DNA of 64,000 nt from VAZQ01 sp963785745 (GCA_963785745.1 CAWAWR010000025.1:17490-81489); one strand, 5' to 3'; shown: positions 26,632 through 36,167, counted from the first letter of the stretch. The notes: generated from the letters alone by a model not told the origin. Translations and numbers: made by a program.

Positions 26632-27105
26632 ATGGTCTTTGCCCGTATGCGTATCGCCGCCGCCGCCCTGGGCGCGGCTTTTCTGTTGTCGGCAACGACG
26701 TCGGTAGTGGCTCAAAGCGGCGACCCCAAAGCCGGCCCCCCGCGGACTGCAGGCAGCGACGCCGACGCGAAGAAGGACGGCCAGCGGAAGCTCGACGAGT
26801 TTGCCGAGGCCGCCAAGCTGCTGGGAGGCCCCGCGTCGCACCCCGAATGCGTCTGGCTTGGCCGGCGGGTGGTTCGCCTGATGTGGCAGGACGATCTCGA
26901 TACCGCCTTCCGCCACCTCGATCTGTACGACCGCTTCGGATGCCCCGCCGGACATATCCAGGCGACGTTCCGTTGCGTGGTGCGGCAAGGTCCCATCGAT
27001 TCCAAGCAGCCGGACGCGCTCAACGGACGCGTCCACACCTGTTGGGTTAACCCGAACCTTGAAGCGACATCGGCCGCCGCACCGGCGGGGACGACGAACC
27101 GCTAG
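26632..27105 (+). CDS. Secreted protein of the glucan locus, possibly NdvD-like
   Basis: 157-residue exported protein with a signal peptide (residues 1-28, ending TTSVVAQSGD) and a mature part of about 125 residues: KLDEFAEAAKLLGGPASHPE, CVWLGRRVVRLMWQDDLDTA, HLDLYDRFGCPAGHIQATFR and VHTCWVNPN. Four cysteines could form two disulfides. It lies between the GH17 gene and the GH17-GT2 gene. In B. japonicum a third gene, ndvD, was described between ndvB and ndvC, so equivalence is inferred from position only. A second ATG at 26647 is a possible start. Confidence 0.65.
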   Translation: MVFARMRIAAAALGAAFLLSATTSVVAQSGDPKAGPPRTAGSDADAKKDGQRKLDEFAEAAKLLGGPASHPECVWLGRRVVRLMWQDDLDTAFRHLDLYDRFGCPAGHIQATFRCVVRQGPIDSKQPDALNGRVHTCWVNPNLEATSAAAPAGTTNR

Positions 27106-27301
27106 TCTGTACAGACGTTCAGACAACGCGATTAAGACTGACGAGGAACAATTTCGCAGCAGCTTAGTTGTCGCCTTGGATTTGCCGTTACTACCCACTA
27201 CTTGATGCGATACCTCTGGCTAAGCTACCGTAGAGACGGTCTTGGGTGACCTTGGGGGGATGGGCTCGGGCCCCGGTTTTGCCCGCGTGGTTGTGACTTC
27301 C

Positions 27302-30062
27302 ATGCGCATTGTTGTTGCCGTCATCGCGCTCGTAACGTGCGTGCACGCTGGCTTGTGGAGCACGCTCCAACGGCAATATTCCAGCCCTGACATCAACGGC
27401 CAGCTCGCCAGCGTTTCCTATTCCCCCTACACGCGATGGCAGCATCCGGATAACGGCGACCGGCCGTCTGCCGGAACAGATCCGCACCGATCTGCGGCTG
27501 CTGAGCTCCTACGCGCGCACGATCCGCACCTATTCATCGACCGGCGGCCTCGAGCTCGTCCCCGGCATTGCGAACGAGTTCGGTCTCAAGGTCACGGTCG
27601 GCATCTGGCTCGACAAGGTCGACAACTGCGAGCGCGCAACGCTGTCGGACTCGGCGAAGGCGCGCTGCGAGAGCGAGAGCCGGATCAAGCGGGATCGCAA
27701 CGAGCGCGAGATCCAGTCGGCGATCGCCCTGGCGCGGCGCTACAGCAACGTCAATGCGATCATCGTCGGCAACGAAGGCATCCTGCGCGGAGACAAGACC
27801 GTCGACGAGCTCATCTCGATTATCCAGCGCGTCAAGCGCGTGAGCCCGGTGCCGGTAAGCACCGGCGAAACCTGGGACATCTGGGTTGGCAAGGACAACG
27901 ATCCGGCGAAAGCCGAAAAGAAACTCGCGGACGCACGCAAGCTGGCGTCCAACGTTGATTTCATCGCCGCGCATATCCTGCCTTACTGGGACAAGACGTC
28001 GGTCATTACGGCGATCGATCACACCATCCAGATCTACGACCAGATTCGCAGCCGCCATGAGGGCAAGCGGATCCTGGTCGCCGAATTCGGGTGGCCGAGC
28101 GCAGGCTACAATCTCAATCAGGCCATCCCCGGCCGCGTCGAACAGGCGCTGGTGATCCGCGATTTCGTGGCGCGCGCCGAGGCCTACGGCATCGACTACA
28201 ACATCATCGAAGCGATCGATCAGCCCTGGAAGACGTTCGAAGGCGGCGTCGGCTCCTACTGGGGATTGTTCGACGTTGCGCGTAACGCAAAATTCTCTTG
28301 GACCGGTCCGGTCAGCGATCCCGATCATTGGAAGGTCGCCGGTCTCGCATTGCTGCTTGGATTGCTGCTCTCGCTGACCATCCTGGCGAAGCCGCATGCG
28401 ACCACCGGCGAGGCGATCACGCTCGCCATCGCGACCAACGCGGTCGGCGCGTGGTTCGCCATCGTGTTCGCGTTCTGGAACGGACACTACTTCGTGCCCG
28501 GCGCGGCGTTCGCGCTCGGGTTCGGACTGCTGCTGCTGATCCCGCTGGTGCTGATCGCGCTCGCGCGCATCGAGGAGATCGCGGCGATCGCGTTCGGCCG
28601 CGGTCCGCGCCGCCTGATCTCCGCGCCGGCCGCGGCCGTCGAAGGTTATGCGCCCAAGGTCTCGGTGCACATCCCGGCCCACAAAGAGCCGCCGGAGATG
28701 CTCAAGCTCACGCTCGATGCGGTCGCACGCCTCGAATATCCGAATTTCGAATGCGTGGTGGTCATCAACAACACGCCGGACCCCACTTATTGGCAGCCGA
28801 TCGAAGAGCACTGCCGCACGCTCGGCGAGCGCTTCAAGTTCATGAATGTCGACAATCTCGACGGCTACAAGGCCGGCGCGCTCCGGCTTGCGCTCACCCA
28901 CACCGCCGACGACGCCGAGATCATCGCCGTCATCGACGCCGACTATGTCGTGCGCCCCGACTGGCTGAAGGACCTCGTGCCGTATTTCGCGGATCAGAAG
29001 GTCGGCATGATCCAGTCGCCGCAGGATCATCGCGACGGCGAACGCTCGATCATGCACAACGCCATGAACGGCGAATACGCCGGCTTCTTCGACATCGGCA
29101 TGGTCCAGCGCAACGAGGCCAACGCCATCATCGTCCACGGCACCATGTGCCTGATCCGGCGCACCGCGATCGCCGGCGCCGGCAGCTGGTCAAGCCGCAC
29201 CATCGTCGAGGACACCGACCTCGGCCTGACCCTGCTGGAGCAGGGCTGGCAGGTGCACTACACCAACCGCCGCTACGGCCATGGGCTGCTGCCCGACACG
29301 TTCGAGGCCTACAAGAAGCAGCGCCACCGCTGGGCTTACGGCGGCTTCCAGATTCTGCGCCACCACTGGCGCTATCTGTTGCCCCGCGCGCGCTCGCTGA
29401 CGCGCGACCAGAAGCGCGAATACGCATTCGGCTGGCTCAACTGGCTGGGCGCGGAAACGCTGGGCGTCGTGGTCGCGATCCTCAATCTGCTCTGGGTGCC
29501 GGTGATCGTGTGGCTCGACATTGCGATCCCGGACAAGATCCTCACCATCCCGATTCTCGCGGCGTTCGCCGTGTCGCTCCTGCACTTTGTCGCGCTCTAC
29601 CGGCTGCGGGTTTCGATCTCGCTTGCGCAGATGATGGCGGCGGTCATCGCCGCCATGTCGGTGCAGTGGACGGTGGCGCGCGCCATCGGCTACGGCGTCT
29701 GGAAGGAAAGCATCCCCTTCACCCGCACCGCCAAGGGCGGCAAGACCGGCCGCGGTCCCGAGTTCGCGGCGTTCTGGGAAGCCGTGCTGGCGGCGCTGCT
29801 GCTCGCCAGCGCCGTGCTGGTGGTCATGACCAACCCCAAGCAGATCACCGAGCTCAACATCTTCGCCGCGGTTCTGGTGGTGCAGAGCCTGCCGTTCATC
29901 GCGGCGGTGGTGATCGCGGCGCTCGAAGGCTCGCGCTTCAACGAATTCGCCTACTGGCGCGGCGTCGAGGCCAAGGTCGCGGAAACCCTGCCCCGTCCGG
30001 CCGCGGCCGCCGAAGCTCCGGCACAGGTGCCCGTCGAGAACCGCATCGAAGCCGCGCAGTAA
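27302..30062 (+). CDS. GH17-GT2 fusion, cyclic beta-glucan synthase NdvB-like (frameshifted)
   Basis: 919 residues after correction, about the size reported for B. japonicum NdvB. An N-terminal anchor is followed by a GH17-like domain (IIVGNEGILRG, LVAEFGWPSAGYN), three transmembrane helices near residues 345-425, then a family 2 glycosyltransferase domain with VSVHIPAHKEPPEMLKLTLD near 453, the DAD metal motif VIDADYVVRPDW near 544 and the product-binding QRHRWAYGG near 672. A C-terminal set of helices probably forms the export channel. It likely polymerises UDP-glucose into beta-1,3 glucan and processes it outside. An extra base near 27464 breaks the N-terminal region (QHPDNGDR to RLPEQIRTDLR). 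Confidence 0.85.
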
Positions 30063-30082
30063 CGACGCCTGAAATGCAAAAG

Positions 30083-30115
30083 GTCGCCCGCCGCTGCCGG
30101 CGGGCGATTTTTTTT
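30083..30115 (+). terminator. Rho-independent terminator after the GH17-GT2 gene
   Basis: The stem TCGCCCGCCG pairs with CGGCGGGCGA across a short CTGC loop and is followed by eight T residues (30108-30115). It lies 21 bases after the stop codon, so the glucan synthase transcript probably ends here. Confidence 0.9.
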
Positions 30116-30184
30116 GATTGCAGTGCGTATCGGGCGGGCTGGCGTGTCGCCACGCGGCACCGCTTCGTGTATCGAAGGCCGGTC

Positions 30185-30442
30185 ATGGCCAAAACCCTCA
30201 AGACCGCGCCCGAGCTCGAGCGCTACGTCCTCAACGAGCTCCGCAATTGTTCCGCCTGCAACTCCATCAGCGCCGTCACGGTGAGCGAGACGGCGCGGCC
30301 GGATTCCAATTGGGAGGTGTCGCACATCAACGCCGCCGGCGGCTCCGTGCCCCGGGTCTGCGCCGAGATCTGTGAGGACACCGTCGCGCGGTTGCGGCAG
30401 AGCTACGATCTCGTCATCGAGATCGAGCCGGAAGAGCTTTAG
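30185..30442 (+). CDS. Small conserved-looking hypothetical protein, 85 residues
   Basis: 85-residue cytoplasmic protein with no recognised family: APELERYVLNELRNCSACNS, ISAVTVSETARPDSNWEVSH, INAAGGSVPRVCAEICEDTV and VIEIEPEEL. Two cysteine pairs (CSAC and CAEIC) could bind a metal, but spacing does not match a known zinc finger. The ATG has no strong ribosome site, while base use at third positions fits coding. It sits after the terminator and is probably transcribed separately. Confidence 0.6.
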   Translation: MAKTLKTAPELERYVLNELRNCSACNSISAVTVSETARPDSNWEVSHINAAGGSVPRVCAEICEDTVARLRQSYDLVIEIEPEEL

Positions 30443-30567
30443 TCACATAGCCAAGGCATACCATCCGCGACGGCCCCACATCGTCGCGATAGACGCTATG
30501 ATGGTCCGCTGGCGCGATGTCCATGCGCCGGCGCAAATGGCCACGTCAACCACGAGGTGCGGGATCC

Positions 30568-31455
30568 ATGACCAGCCAATCGTCGTCGTCGCTCAATGCC
30601 AATCGGGAATATGTGGCGCAGACCTTCAGTGGCTATCTCATGCTCTTGCTGCTGCTGGTCGTCGTGATTGTCGGCATTGTCGCGGCCGCTTCCGCAAGGC
30701 CCGTCGGAGCTGCCATCACAATCCTCTGCGGCCTTCTCTTCATTCTGGTCACGAAGGGATTCTACATGCTGCAGCCGAACCAGGCAGCGGCGCTGACGCT
30801 GTTTGGGAGCTACAAGGGCACCGACCGCACGGCCGGCTTGCGCTGGGTGTGGCCATGGATCGGCAAGACCAAGGTCTCGGCTCGCGCCAACAACATCATC
30901 TCCGAGATGATCAAGGTCAACGATCTGCGCGGCAACCCCATCGAGATCGCGGCACAGGTGGTCTGGCGCGTGACCGATACCGCGCAAGCGCTGTTCGATG
31001 TCGACGACTACAGGGCCTTCGTCAGGGTCCAGATCGAGGCCGCGGTGCGTACGATCGGATCGCATTACCCGTATGACGACTTCGAGCACAAGGAAGTTAC
31101 GCTGCGGGGCAACAATGAGCAGATCAAAACGGAGCTTCGGACGGAATTGATCAACCGGCTGCAGGTTGCCGGCATCACGGTCGATGAATGCGGATTCACT
31201 CATCTCGCCTACGCTTCGGAGATCGCAGGCGCGATGCTCCGGCGCCAGCAGGCCCAAGCGGTGGTGGCGGCGCGCGTGACGCTGGTCGAGGGCGCAGTCG
31301 GAATGGTGGAGATGGCGCTCGATATGTTGGCGAAAAAGAACATTGTCGATCTCGACGTCGATCGCCGCAGCGCGCTGGTCTCGAACCTGATGGTGGTGCT
31401 GTGCAGCGAGCGCGACACGCAACCCGTCGTCAACGCCGGCGCGCGCGGGCAATGA
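30568..31455 (+). CDS. SPFH/stomatin-like membrane protein
   Basis: 295-residue protein with two adjacent N-terminal hydrophobic helices (LMLLLLLVVVIVGIVAAASA, AITILCGLLFILVTKGFYML) and a cytoplasmic SPFH domain: QPNQAAALTLFGSYKGTDR, RWVWPWIGKTKVSARANNI, EIAAQVVWRVTDTAQALFDV, LRTELINRLQVAGITVDECG and SEIAGAMLRRQQAQAVVAAR. SPFH proteins assemble membrane microdomain scaffolds and often regulate FtsH or other proteases. No NfeD-type partner is adjacent. The start at 30568 follows GAGGTGCGGGATCC; an ATG at 30517 lacks support. Confidence 0.85.
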   Translation: MTSQSSSSLNANREYVAQTFSGYLMLLLLLVVVIVGIVAAASARPVGAAITILCGLLFILVTKGFYMLQPNQAAALTLFGSYKGTDRTAGLRWVWPWIGKTKVSARANNIISEMIKVNDLRGNPIEIAAQVVWRVTDTAQALFDVDDYRAFVRVQIEAAVRTIGSHYPYDDFEHKEVTLRGNNEQIKTELRTELINRLQVAGITVDECGFTHLAYASEIAGAMLRRQQAQAVVAARVTLVEGAVGMVEMALDMLAKKNIVDLDVDRRSALVSNLMVVLCSERDTQPVVNAGARGQ

Positions 31456-31551
31456 GGAGCGGTCGCCGGCCGGCATCGGCCCCCGGCTTGATGATAGGCC
31501 ACCACTTCTCGATGAGCCCAAGAACGACGTATTTCAGCAGTTGCTGAGCAT

Positions 31552-32724
31552 TTAAGCCGGCAGCGCGTTTTCGACCAGCTTGACCCAATACGACGTCCCG
31601 ATCGGGATCACGTCGTCATTGAAGTTGTAGGCCGGATGGTGAAGCCCCGCGCTGTCGCCATTGCCGACGAAGATGAAGGCGCCGGGCCGCGCCTCCAGCA
31701 TGAATGAAAAATCCTCCGCGCCCATCACCGGGGCGACCGCGGTATCGACCTTGTTGTCGCCGACGACCTGTCCGGCGACGCTGGCAGCGAAGCCGGCTTG
31801 CCGCTCGTGGTTGCGCAGCACCGGATAGCTGCGCCGGTAATTCACGGTCGCCTTGGCGCCGTGCAGGCGGGCGATGCCGTCGACCACCTCGCGGATGCGG
31901 CGCTCCAGCAGATCCTGGACGGCCGGCGTGAGGCTGCGCGCCGTCCCGTTGAGCTGCGCGGTCTGCGGAATGACGTTGTCGGCGTTGCCGGCGTGGAACA
32001 TGCAGATCGAGATGACCGCCGAATGCAGCGGGTCGACATTGCGCGCCACGATCGACTGCAACTGGTTGATGATCTGAGCGCCGACCAGCACCGTGTCGAC
32101 CGACAGATGCGGCCGCGCCGCGTGCCCGCCGACGCCTTCGATGTCGATGGTGAGGTGGTCGGCGGCGGCCATGATCGGGCCTGACCGGATCGCGAACTCG
32201 CCGACCGGCAGGCCCGGATAATTGTGCATGCCGTACACTTCCTCGATGCCGAACCGCTCCATCATGCCGTCCTGGATCATCGCCTTGCCGCCGGCGCCGC
32301 CCTCCTCCGCCGGCTGAAAGATCACCACCGCCGTGCCGGCGAAATTCCGCGTCTCGGCGAGATAGCGCGCCGCGCCGAGCAGCATCGCGGTGTGGCCGTC
32401 ATGGCCGCAGGCGTGCATCTTGCCGGGCGTCGTCGACTTGTAAGGAAGGTTCGTGGCTTCCATGATCGGCAGCGCGTCCATGTCGGCGCGCATCCCGATC
32501 GTCTTGAACGGCCCGGTCGCCGGCTTGTTGCCGCGGATCACGCCGACGACGCCGGTGCGGCCGATCCCGGTCACCACCTCGTCGCAGCCGAAGCTCTTGA
32601 GCTTCTCCGCCACCGTCGCGGCGGTCCGATGCACGTCGTAGTGCAGCTCCGGATGCGCGTGCAGGTCGTGCCGCCACTCCGTGATGTCGCCATGCAGGGC
32701 TGCAATGCGGTTCACAATCGGCAT
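31552..32724 (-). CDS. M20 family amidohydrolase/peptidase, hippurate hydrolase-like
   Basis: 390-residue intact M20D-type metallo-amidohydrolase (HipO/IAA-amino acid hydrolase group), which cleaves N-acyl amino acids. The metal-binding region is KMHACGHDGHTAMLLGAARY, the catalytic-base segment is FQPAEEGGAGGKAMIQDG and the C-terminal histidine/aspartate region includes PVMGAEDFSFMLEARPGAF. The dimerisation domain occupies about residues 185-300. There is no signal peptide. It stands alone, with about 190 bases to the tRNA upstream of its start. The actual acyl or amino-acid substrate is unknown. Confidence 0.93.
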   Translation of the reverse strand: MPIVNRIAALHGDITEWRHDLHAHPELHYDVHRTAATVAEKLKSFGCDEVVTGIGRTGVVGVIRGNKPATGPFKTIGMRADMDALPIMEATNLPYKSTTPGKMHACGHDGHTAMLLGAARYLAETRNFAGTAVVIFQPAEEGGAGGKAMIQDGMMERFGIEEVYGMHNYPGLPVGEFAIRSGPIMAAADHLTIDIEGVGGHAARPHLSVDTVLVGAQIINQLQSIVARNVDPLHSAVISICMFHAGNADNVIPQTAQLNGTARSLTPAVQDLLERRIREVVDGIARLHGAKATVNYRRSYPVLRNHERQAGFAASVAGQVVGDNKVDTAVAPVMGAEDFSFMLEARPGAFIFVGNGDSAGLHHPAYNFNDDVIPIGTSYWVKLVENALPA

Positions 32725-32915
32725 CGGTTGCTCCTCTGGCGCCGGGTCGCCAATGCGGTGATTTCTGGAAAGATAGGCGCGATGCCGGGTTTTTGACAGG
32801 ACATTCCTGCGCCAAACTGCCCGCCTATTGACCGTCCCGGGCGTGCCCCCTACACACGCGCCACGGCGGCAAGGTGGCTTTCCCTGTTCCGCCGGACCGC
32901 ACCAGGTGCGTTGAA

Positions 32916-32990
32916 GGGCCCGTAGCTCAGCGGTAGAGCAACTGACTTTTAATCAGTAGGTCGATGGTTCGATCCCATCCGGGCTCACCA
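32916..32990 (+). tRNA. tRNA-Lys (TTT anticodon)
   Basis: A complete cloverleaf is visible. The acceptor arm GGGCCCG pairs with CGGGCTC; the D arm contains TAGCTCAGCGGTAGAGCA; the anticodon stem-loop CTGACTTTTAATCAG carries TTT; the T arm is GATGGTTCGATCCCATC; and CCA is encoded at 32988-32990. The anticodon assigns lysine. Confidence 0.97.
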
Positions 32991-33272
32991 ATAAAAGCGA
33001 ACATGCATTGATCGTGATGCGGATCGCCCGCCACGAATCCGGACATCCAGGTCCCAAGACCATTGGCGACTGCCCGGCGTCGGAGAAACCTCGCACACAT
33101 GCGGCTTCTCCGCCGCGCCGCCGTTTCCCTGCATCTGGTCCCAAGACGACAAGCTGATTTTCGCTGCGGTTTTCGGCGAGCACAATGCACTCGACAAATG
33201 CAACGAGCCATCACGCATCGCCTGCAATGTGACTAGGCAGCAGGTCGCGACTGGCGACGGAAGGAGACGACC

Positions 33273-33416
33273 ATGACCAATCGTGCATCCCGCAAACAGG
33301 CGCGCCGCTTCTGGGGCGCGATGGCCGTGATACGGCGATCCTCGCGGTGGCTCGATACCCGCAGCCAAACGCGGATCATCAGCGGCGTCGATCACCGCGC
33401 GGCGTTTACCAAATGA
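33273..33416 (+). CDS. Small basic ORF, 47 residues
   Basis: A 47-residue, Arg-rich peptide: MTNRASRKQARRFWGAMAVI, RRSSRWLDTRSQTRIISGVD, then HRAAFTK. AAGGAG lies 6-7 bases before the ATG and the ORF ends in a double stop (TGATAA). The good ribosome site is the main support; there is no recognisable domain. It sits in a gene-poor stretch downstream of tRNA-Lys. Confidence 0.45.
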   Translation: MTNRASRKQARRFWGAMAVIRRSSRWLDTRSQTRIISGVDHRAAFTK

Positions 33417-33556
33417 TAAGGCTTGCGTCGCGAAGAACGAAAAATGTGCTATGATGATCTCAATGCGGCGGACAACTTTGCGGCTGGAGGGGCCCTAGCG
33501 AAATAAGTGTCTGCAATTCCAATTCCTGCCGATCATTCTCTTGCTCAGGCAGGAGA

Positions 33557-33584
33557 CGAGCGCCCGGTCGCATCCGGGCGCTCG
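33557..33584. repeat. Strong hairpin, 11-bp stem
   Basis: CGAGCGCCCGG is separated by six bases from its exact complement CCGGGCGCTCG. It lies about 95 bases downstream of the small minus-strand gene at 33679. There is no T-run on either side, so a rho-independent terminator is not supported; it may stabilise a transcript end. Confidence 0.6.
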
Positions 33585-33678
33585 ACGATTGAGAAGACCT
33601 TTCCAAGCAATACGATTTAGGTTCCGTGGCCCGCGACGCGCAGTGCGTCCTGCGCAAAACATCCGCGCCAACCCATCA

Positions 33679-33942
33679 TCATGGCTTTCCCGCCCGTTGC
33701 TGCCGGTTCTCAGGCCTGTTGGGACGCCCGTTCGAATTAGCCGAGACCACCGCACGTATCGTCGGGAATTGAGCGAGCGCCCGCCGCTCGGCGCTTCTGC
33801 GCTCGAGCCATTCCTGCTCCTCGGCGAGGCCGGTCCACGCCTCCGCCTCTGCGAGCAAAAATCCTTTGAGCTTGGCCGAGGGCGCTTTTTCGGCAAGCTC
33901 CAAACATCGCGCGGCCTGTTGATGGGATTCCTCAGCGCTCAC
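33679..33942 (-). CDS. Hypothetical small helical protein, 87 residues
   Basis: An 87-residue protein starting at GTG with GGAG 6 bases upstream. The N-terminal two thirds looks helical and alanine/glutamate rich (ESHQQAARCLELAEKAPSAK, GFLLAEAEAWTGLAEEQEWL), a pattern common in short uncharacterised Rhizobiales proteins; the tail is basic. The frame stays open upstream to 34506, but that extension lacks the same composition. No function can be given. Confidence 0.5.
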   Translation of the reverse strand: MSAEESHQQAARCLELAEKAPSAKLKGFLLAEAEAWTGLAEEQEWLERRSAERRALAQFPTIRAVVSANSNGRPNRPENRQQRAGKP

Positions 33943-34261
33943 GCCACTCTCCTGCTCGCACGCCCTTTCGTTTTTCCGCTGGGCCCGAACCGTCGTCGCA
34001 GACAGCTTGATCGCGCGCTCGCTGATCCGCCAGTTCGTGGCGCGGACTCTGCGCAAGCTATCCACAAGCACGGGAGGTATGGCAGTGCTATGGCGCACCG
34101 GCCGAAATTTTGGTTCCATGATCCGCGAGCCAACTGGCTTGCACGCCATGGCAATAGTCGCACCGCGCCGACAATCGGAAGTGCTATACAAGGATAGGGG
34201 TCGGGAACAGCCGATCGCCCACAAGGAAGTCATCCGGATCATGTGACAGGGATACTTGCCC
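33943..34261. other. Intergenic stretch without a convincing gene
   Basis: Several short overlapping open frames exist on both strands here (for example a 79-codon one at 34007-34246, plus), but none has a recognisable family, a good ribosome site and a consistent coding pattern together. I see no RNA gene or terminator. Confidence 0.5.
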
Positions 34262-34675
34262 ATGCTCGCGAACAATTTCATGACGCCGTCCGCGCTTGGT
34301 ATCTCCGACGTCGAGTTTGAGTCGCTGGTGAAAGTGCTCGGGATGCTCGAGCGCACCGAAATTCCCGATGAGCAATTCACCATGCGCCGCGTCCAGCATC
34401 CCTGCCGGACGCCGGCGTGCCTTTGCGGCTGGGCCAACCACGTCTCGGCCGGGCGGGCGTTTCCGCTGCAGGAGAAGCCGGGCCCGACGATATTTTCGGA
34501 CGCCACCTACTCGCCACGCTGGCGCGAGATGCCACAGCCGCTCCGCGACCTGTTCGGCTACGGCGGACGCGCGACCGATCCGGTGTATGCGGCGACCTCG
34601 TCGCAGGCAGCCGTCGCGCTGCGCAACTTCCTCACCCGCGGCGAGCCGCGCTGGGCCGAAGCGCTCGCCGACTAG
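34262..34675 (+). CDS. Hypothetical protein, 137 residues
   Basis: 137-residue soluble protein without a recognised family: FMTPSALGISDVEFESLVKV, FTMRRVQHPCRTPACLCGWA, PTIFSDATYSPRWREMPQPL and a C-terminal VALRNFLTRGEPRWAEALAD. The cluster HPCRTPACLCGW has three cysteines in seven residues. ACAGGGA 9 bases upstream supports the ATG at 34262 over a TTG at 34256. Its role is unknown; the next gene starts 134 bases later. Confidence 0.65.
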   Translation: MLANNFMTPSALGISDVEFESLVKVLGMLERTEIPDEQFTMRRVQHPCRTPACLCGWANHVSAGRAFPLQEKPGPTIFSDATYSPRWREMPQPLRDLFGYGGRATDPVYAATSSQAAVALRNFLTRGEPRWAEALAD

Positions 34676-34809
34676 CCGCGCGGACGTCGTTCAGCGGTCG
34701 AGCAAAACAACTTTGGCTGTCTCTCGCGGACCGTCTGCGCGGGCGCTCTCGGATATTGGCCAGTCCACCGCCATGGTAGTAGAACAGGCCGCAAATCGTC
34801 GGAGTACAG

Positions 34810-35994
34810 ATGGCATCACAGAACCAGGACCCGTTCCTGATCGTCGGCGGCGGCATCGGCGGCCTGGCGGCGGCCTATGCGCTGGCGCGGCAGGGCCTTC
34901 CGGTCCGCGTGCTCGAGCAGGCGCCCGAGTTCAAGGAGATCGGCGCCGGCATCCAGCTCGGCCCGAATATCTTCCGCGCGCTCGACAAGATCGGCCTGTG
35001 CGACGCCGTGCTCGCCGACGCCCACCGCCCGCCCGCGATGGAGATGCGCTGCGCGCTCTCGGGCGATCTGGTGACGCGCATCCCGCTCGAAGACAAGCGC
35101 TTCCTGGAGCGCTTCGAGAAGCCCTACGCGGTGACCCATCGCGCCGACATCCACGCCGCCATCCTCAATGCCTGCCTGAACGACCCTCACGTCACGCTGG
35201 AAACGCAGAAGACCGTCGAGACCTTCGAGCAGGACGCCGACGGCGTCACCGCCGTCCTGCAATCCGGCGAGCGCGTGCGCGGCCGCGCGCTGATCGGCTG
35301 CGACGGCATGTGGTCGAAGATCCGCGACAAGATCGTCGGCGACGGCAAGCCGCGCGTGTCCGGCCACATCGCCTATCGCGCCGTGCTCAAGAAGGACGAG
35401 GTGCCGCCGGACCTCTGGCGGCCCGACGTGATCCTGTGGGCGGGCCCGCGCACGCACTTCGTGCACTATCCGCTGCGGCGCGGCGAGCTCTACAACCTGG
35501 TCGCGGTCTTTCACTCCGACCACTACGAAGAAGGCTGGGACGCGAAAGCCGATGCGGGCCTGCTGTGGCAGCACTTCAAGGGCCAGCGGCCCGAAGTGCT
35601 GCGCATGCTCGAGCGCATCGAGACCTGGCGGATGTGGGTGCTGTGCGACCGCGAGCCGGTCAAGGACTGGTCGAAGGGGCGCGTCGCGCTGCTCGGCGAC
35701 GCCGCGCATCCGATGCTGCAATATCTGGCGCAGGGCGCGGCGATGGCGACCGAGGACGCGGTCTGCCTGGGCGAGAAGGTCGCCGCGCAGCCTGACGATC
35801 TGCCGGCGGCGCTCGCCGCCTATGTGCAGCAGCGCTATCTGCGGACCGCCCGCGTACAGATCATGGCGCGCGTCTACGGCGATTTCTATCACGCCCGCGG
35901 GCCGGCGGCGGAGCTGCGCAACCAGATGCTCGGCGGGCGCACCCCGGAGCAGTCCTACGACGGGATTGCCTGGCTCTATGGCGGCGGCATGTGA
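34810..35994 (+). CDS. FAD-dependent aromatic monooxygenase, 3-hydroxybenzoate 6-hydroxylase-like
   Basis: 394-residue group A flavoprotein monooxygenase. The dinucleotide-binding motif is FLIVGGGIGGLAAAYALARQ at residues 9-28; the mid-protein DG motif is LIGCDGMWSKIRDKIVG; and the FAD ribityl-binding motif is VALLGDAAHPMLQYLAQGAA. The overall pattern (VTHRADIHAAILNAC, YNLVAVFHSDHYEEGWDAKA) fits 3-hydroxybenzoate 6-hydroxylase, which uses NADH and O2 to form gentisate. Salicylate hydroxylase-like activity cannot be excluded. No gentisate dioxygenase is in the window. It starts cleanly at ATG and is followed by a palindrome. Confidence 0.85.
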   Translation: MASQNQDPFLIVGGGIGGLAAAYALARQGLPVRVLEQAPEFKEIGAGIQLGPNIFRALDKIGLCDAVLADAHRPPAMEMRCALSGDLVTRIPLEDKRFLERFEKPYAVTHRADIHAAILNACLNDPHVTLETQKTVETFEQDADGVTAVLQSGERVRGRALIGCDGMWSKIRDKIVGDGKPRVSGHIAYRAVLKKDEVPPDLWRPDVILWAGPRTHFVHYPLRRGELYNLVAVFHSDHYEEGWDAKADAGLLWQHFKGQRPEVLRMLERIETWRMWVLCDREPVKDWSKGRVALLGDAAHPMLQYLAQGAAMATEDAVCLGEKVAAQPDDLPAALAAYVQQRYLRTARVQIMARVYGDFYHARGPAAELRNQMLGGRTPEQSYDGIAWLYGGGM

Positions 35995-36030
35995 GCGCCG
36001 CCAAGTGACCACATCTGTAACCTCTCCCCG

Positions 36031-36128
36031 CCTCATGGTGAGGAGCCGAGCAAACGCATGCAGGCGGCCCGGTCGTCGGCCTCATGGTTCGAGACGTTCG
36101 GCCTGCGGCCTCACTCCTCACCATGAGG
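36031..36128. repeat. Inverted repeat with perfect 15-bp arms
   Basis: CCTCATGGTGAGGAG at 36031 is exactly mirrored by CTCCTCACCATGAGG ending at 36128. The interior also holds CTCATGGTTCGAG. The arms enclose about 68 bases between the flavoprotein gene and the alcohol dehydrogenase. It looks like a miniature repetitive palindrome rather than a terminator. Confidence 0.75.
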
Positions 36129-36167
36129 TTCGAGGTCACCTTCAATCTCTCGCGAAAGGCTTGGTCC

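Noticed and set aside
32916..34809. tRNA-Lys as the integration site of a genomic island
   Set aside because: I could not find a repeated copy of the tRNA 3' end downstream, nor an integrase or mobility gene; only small unknown genes follow.
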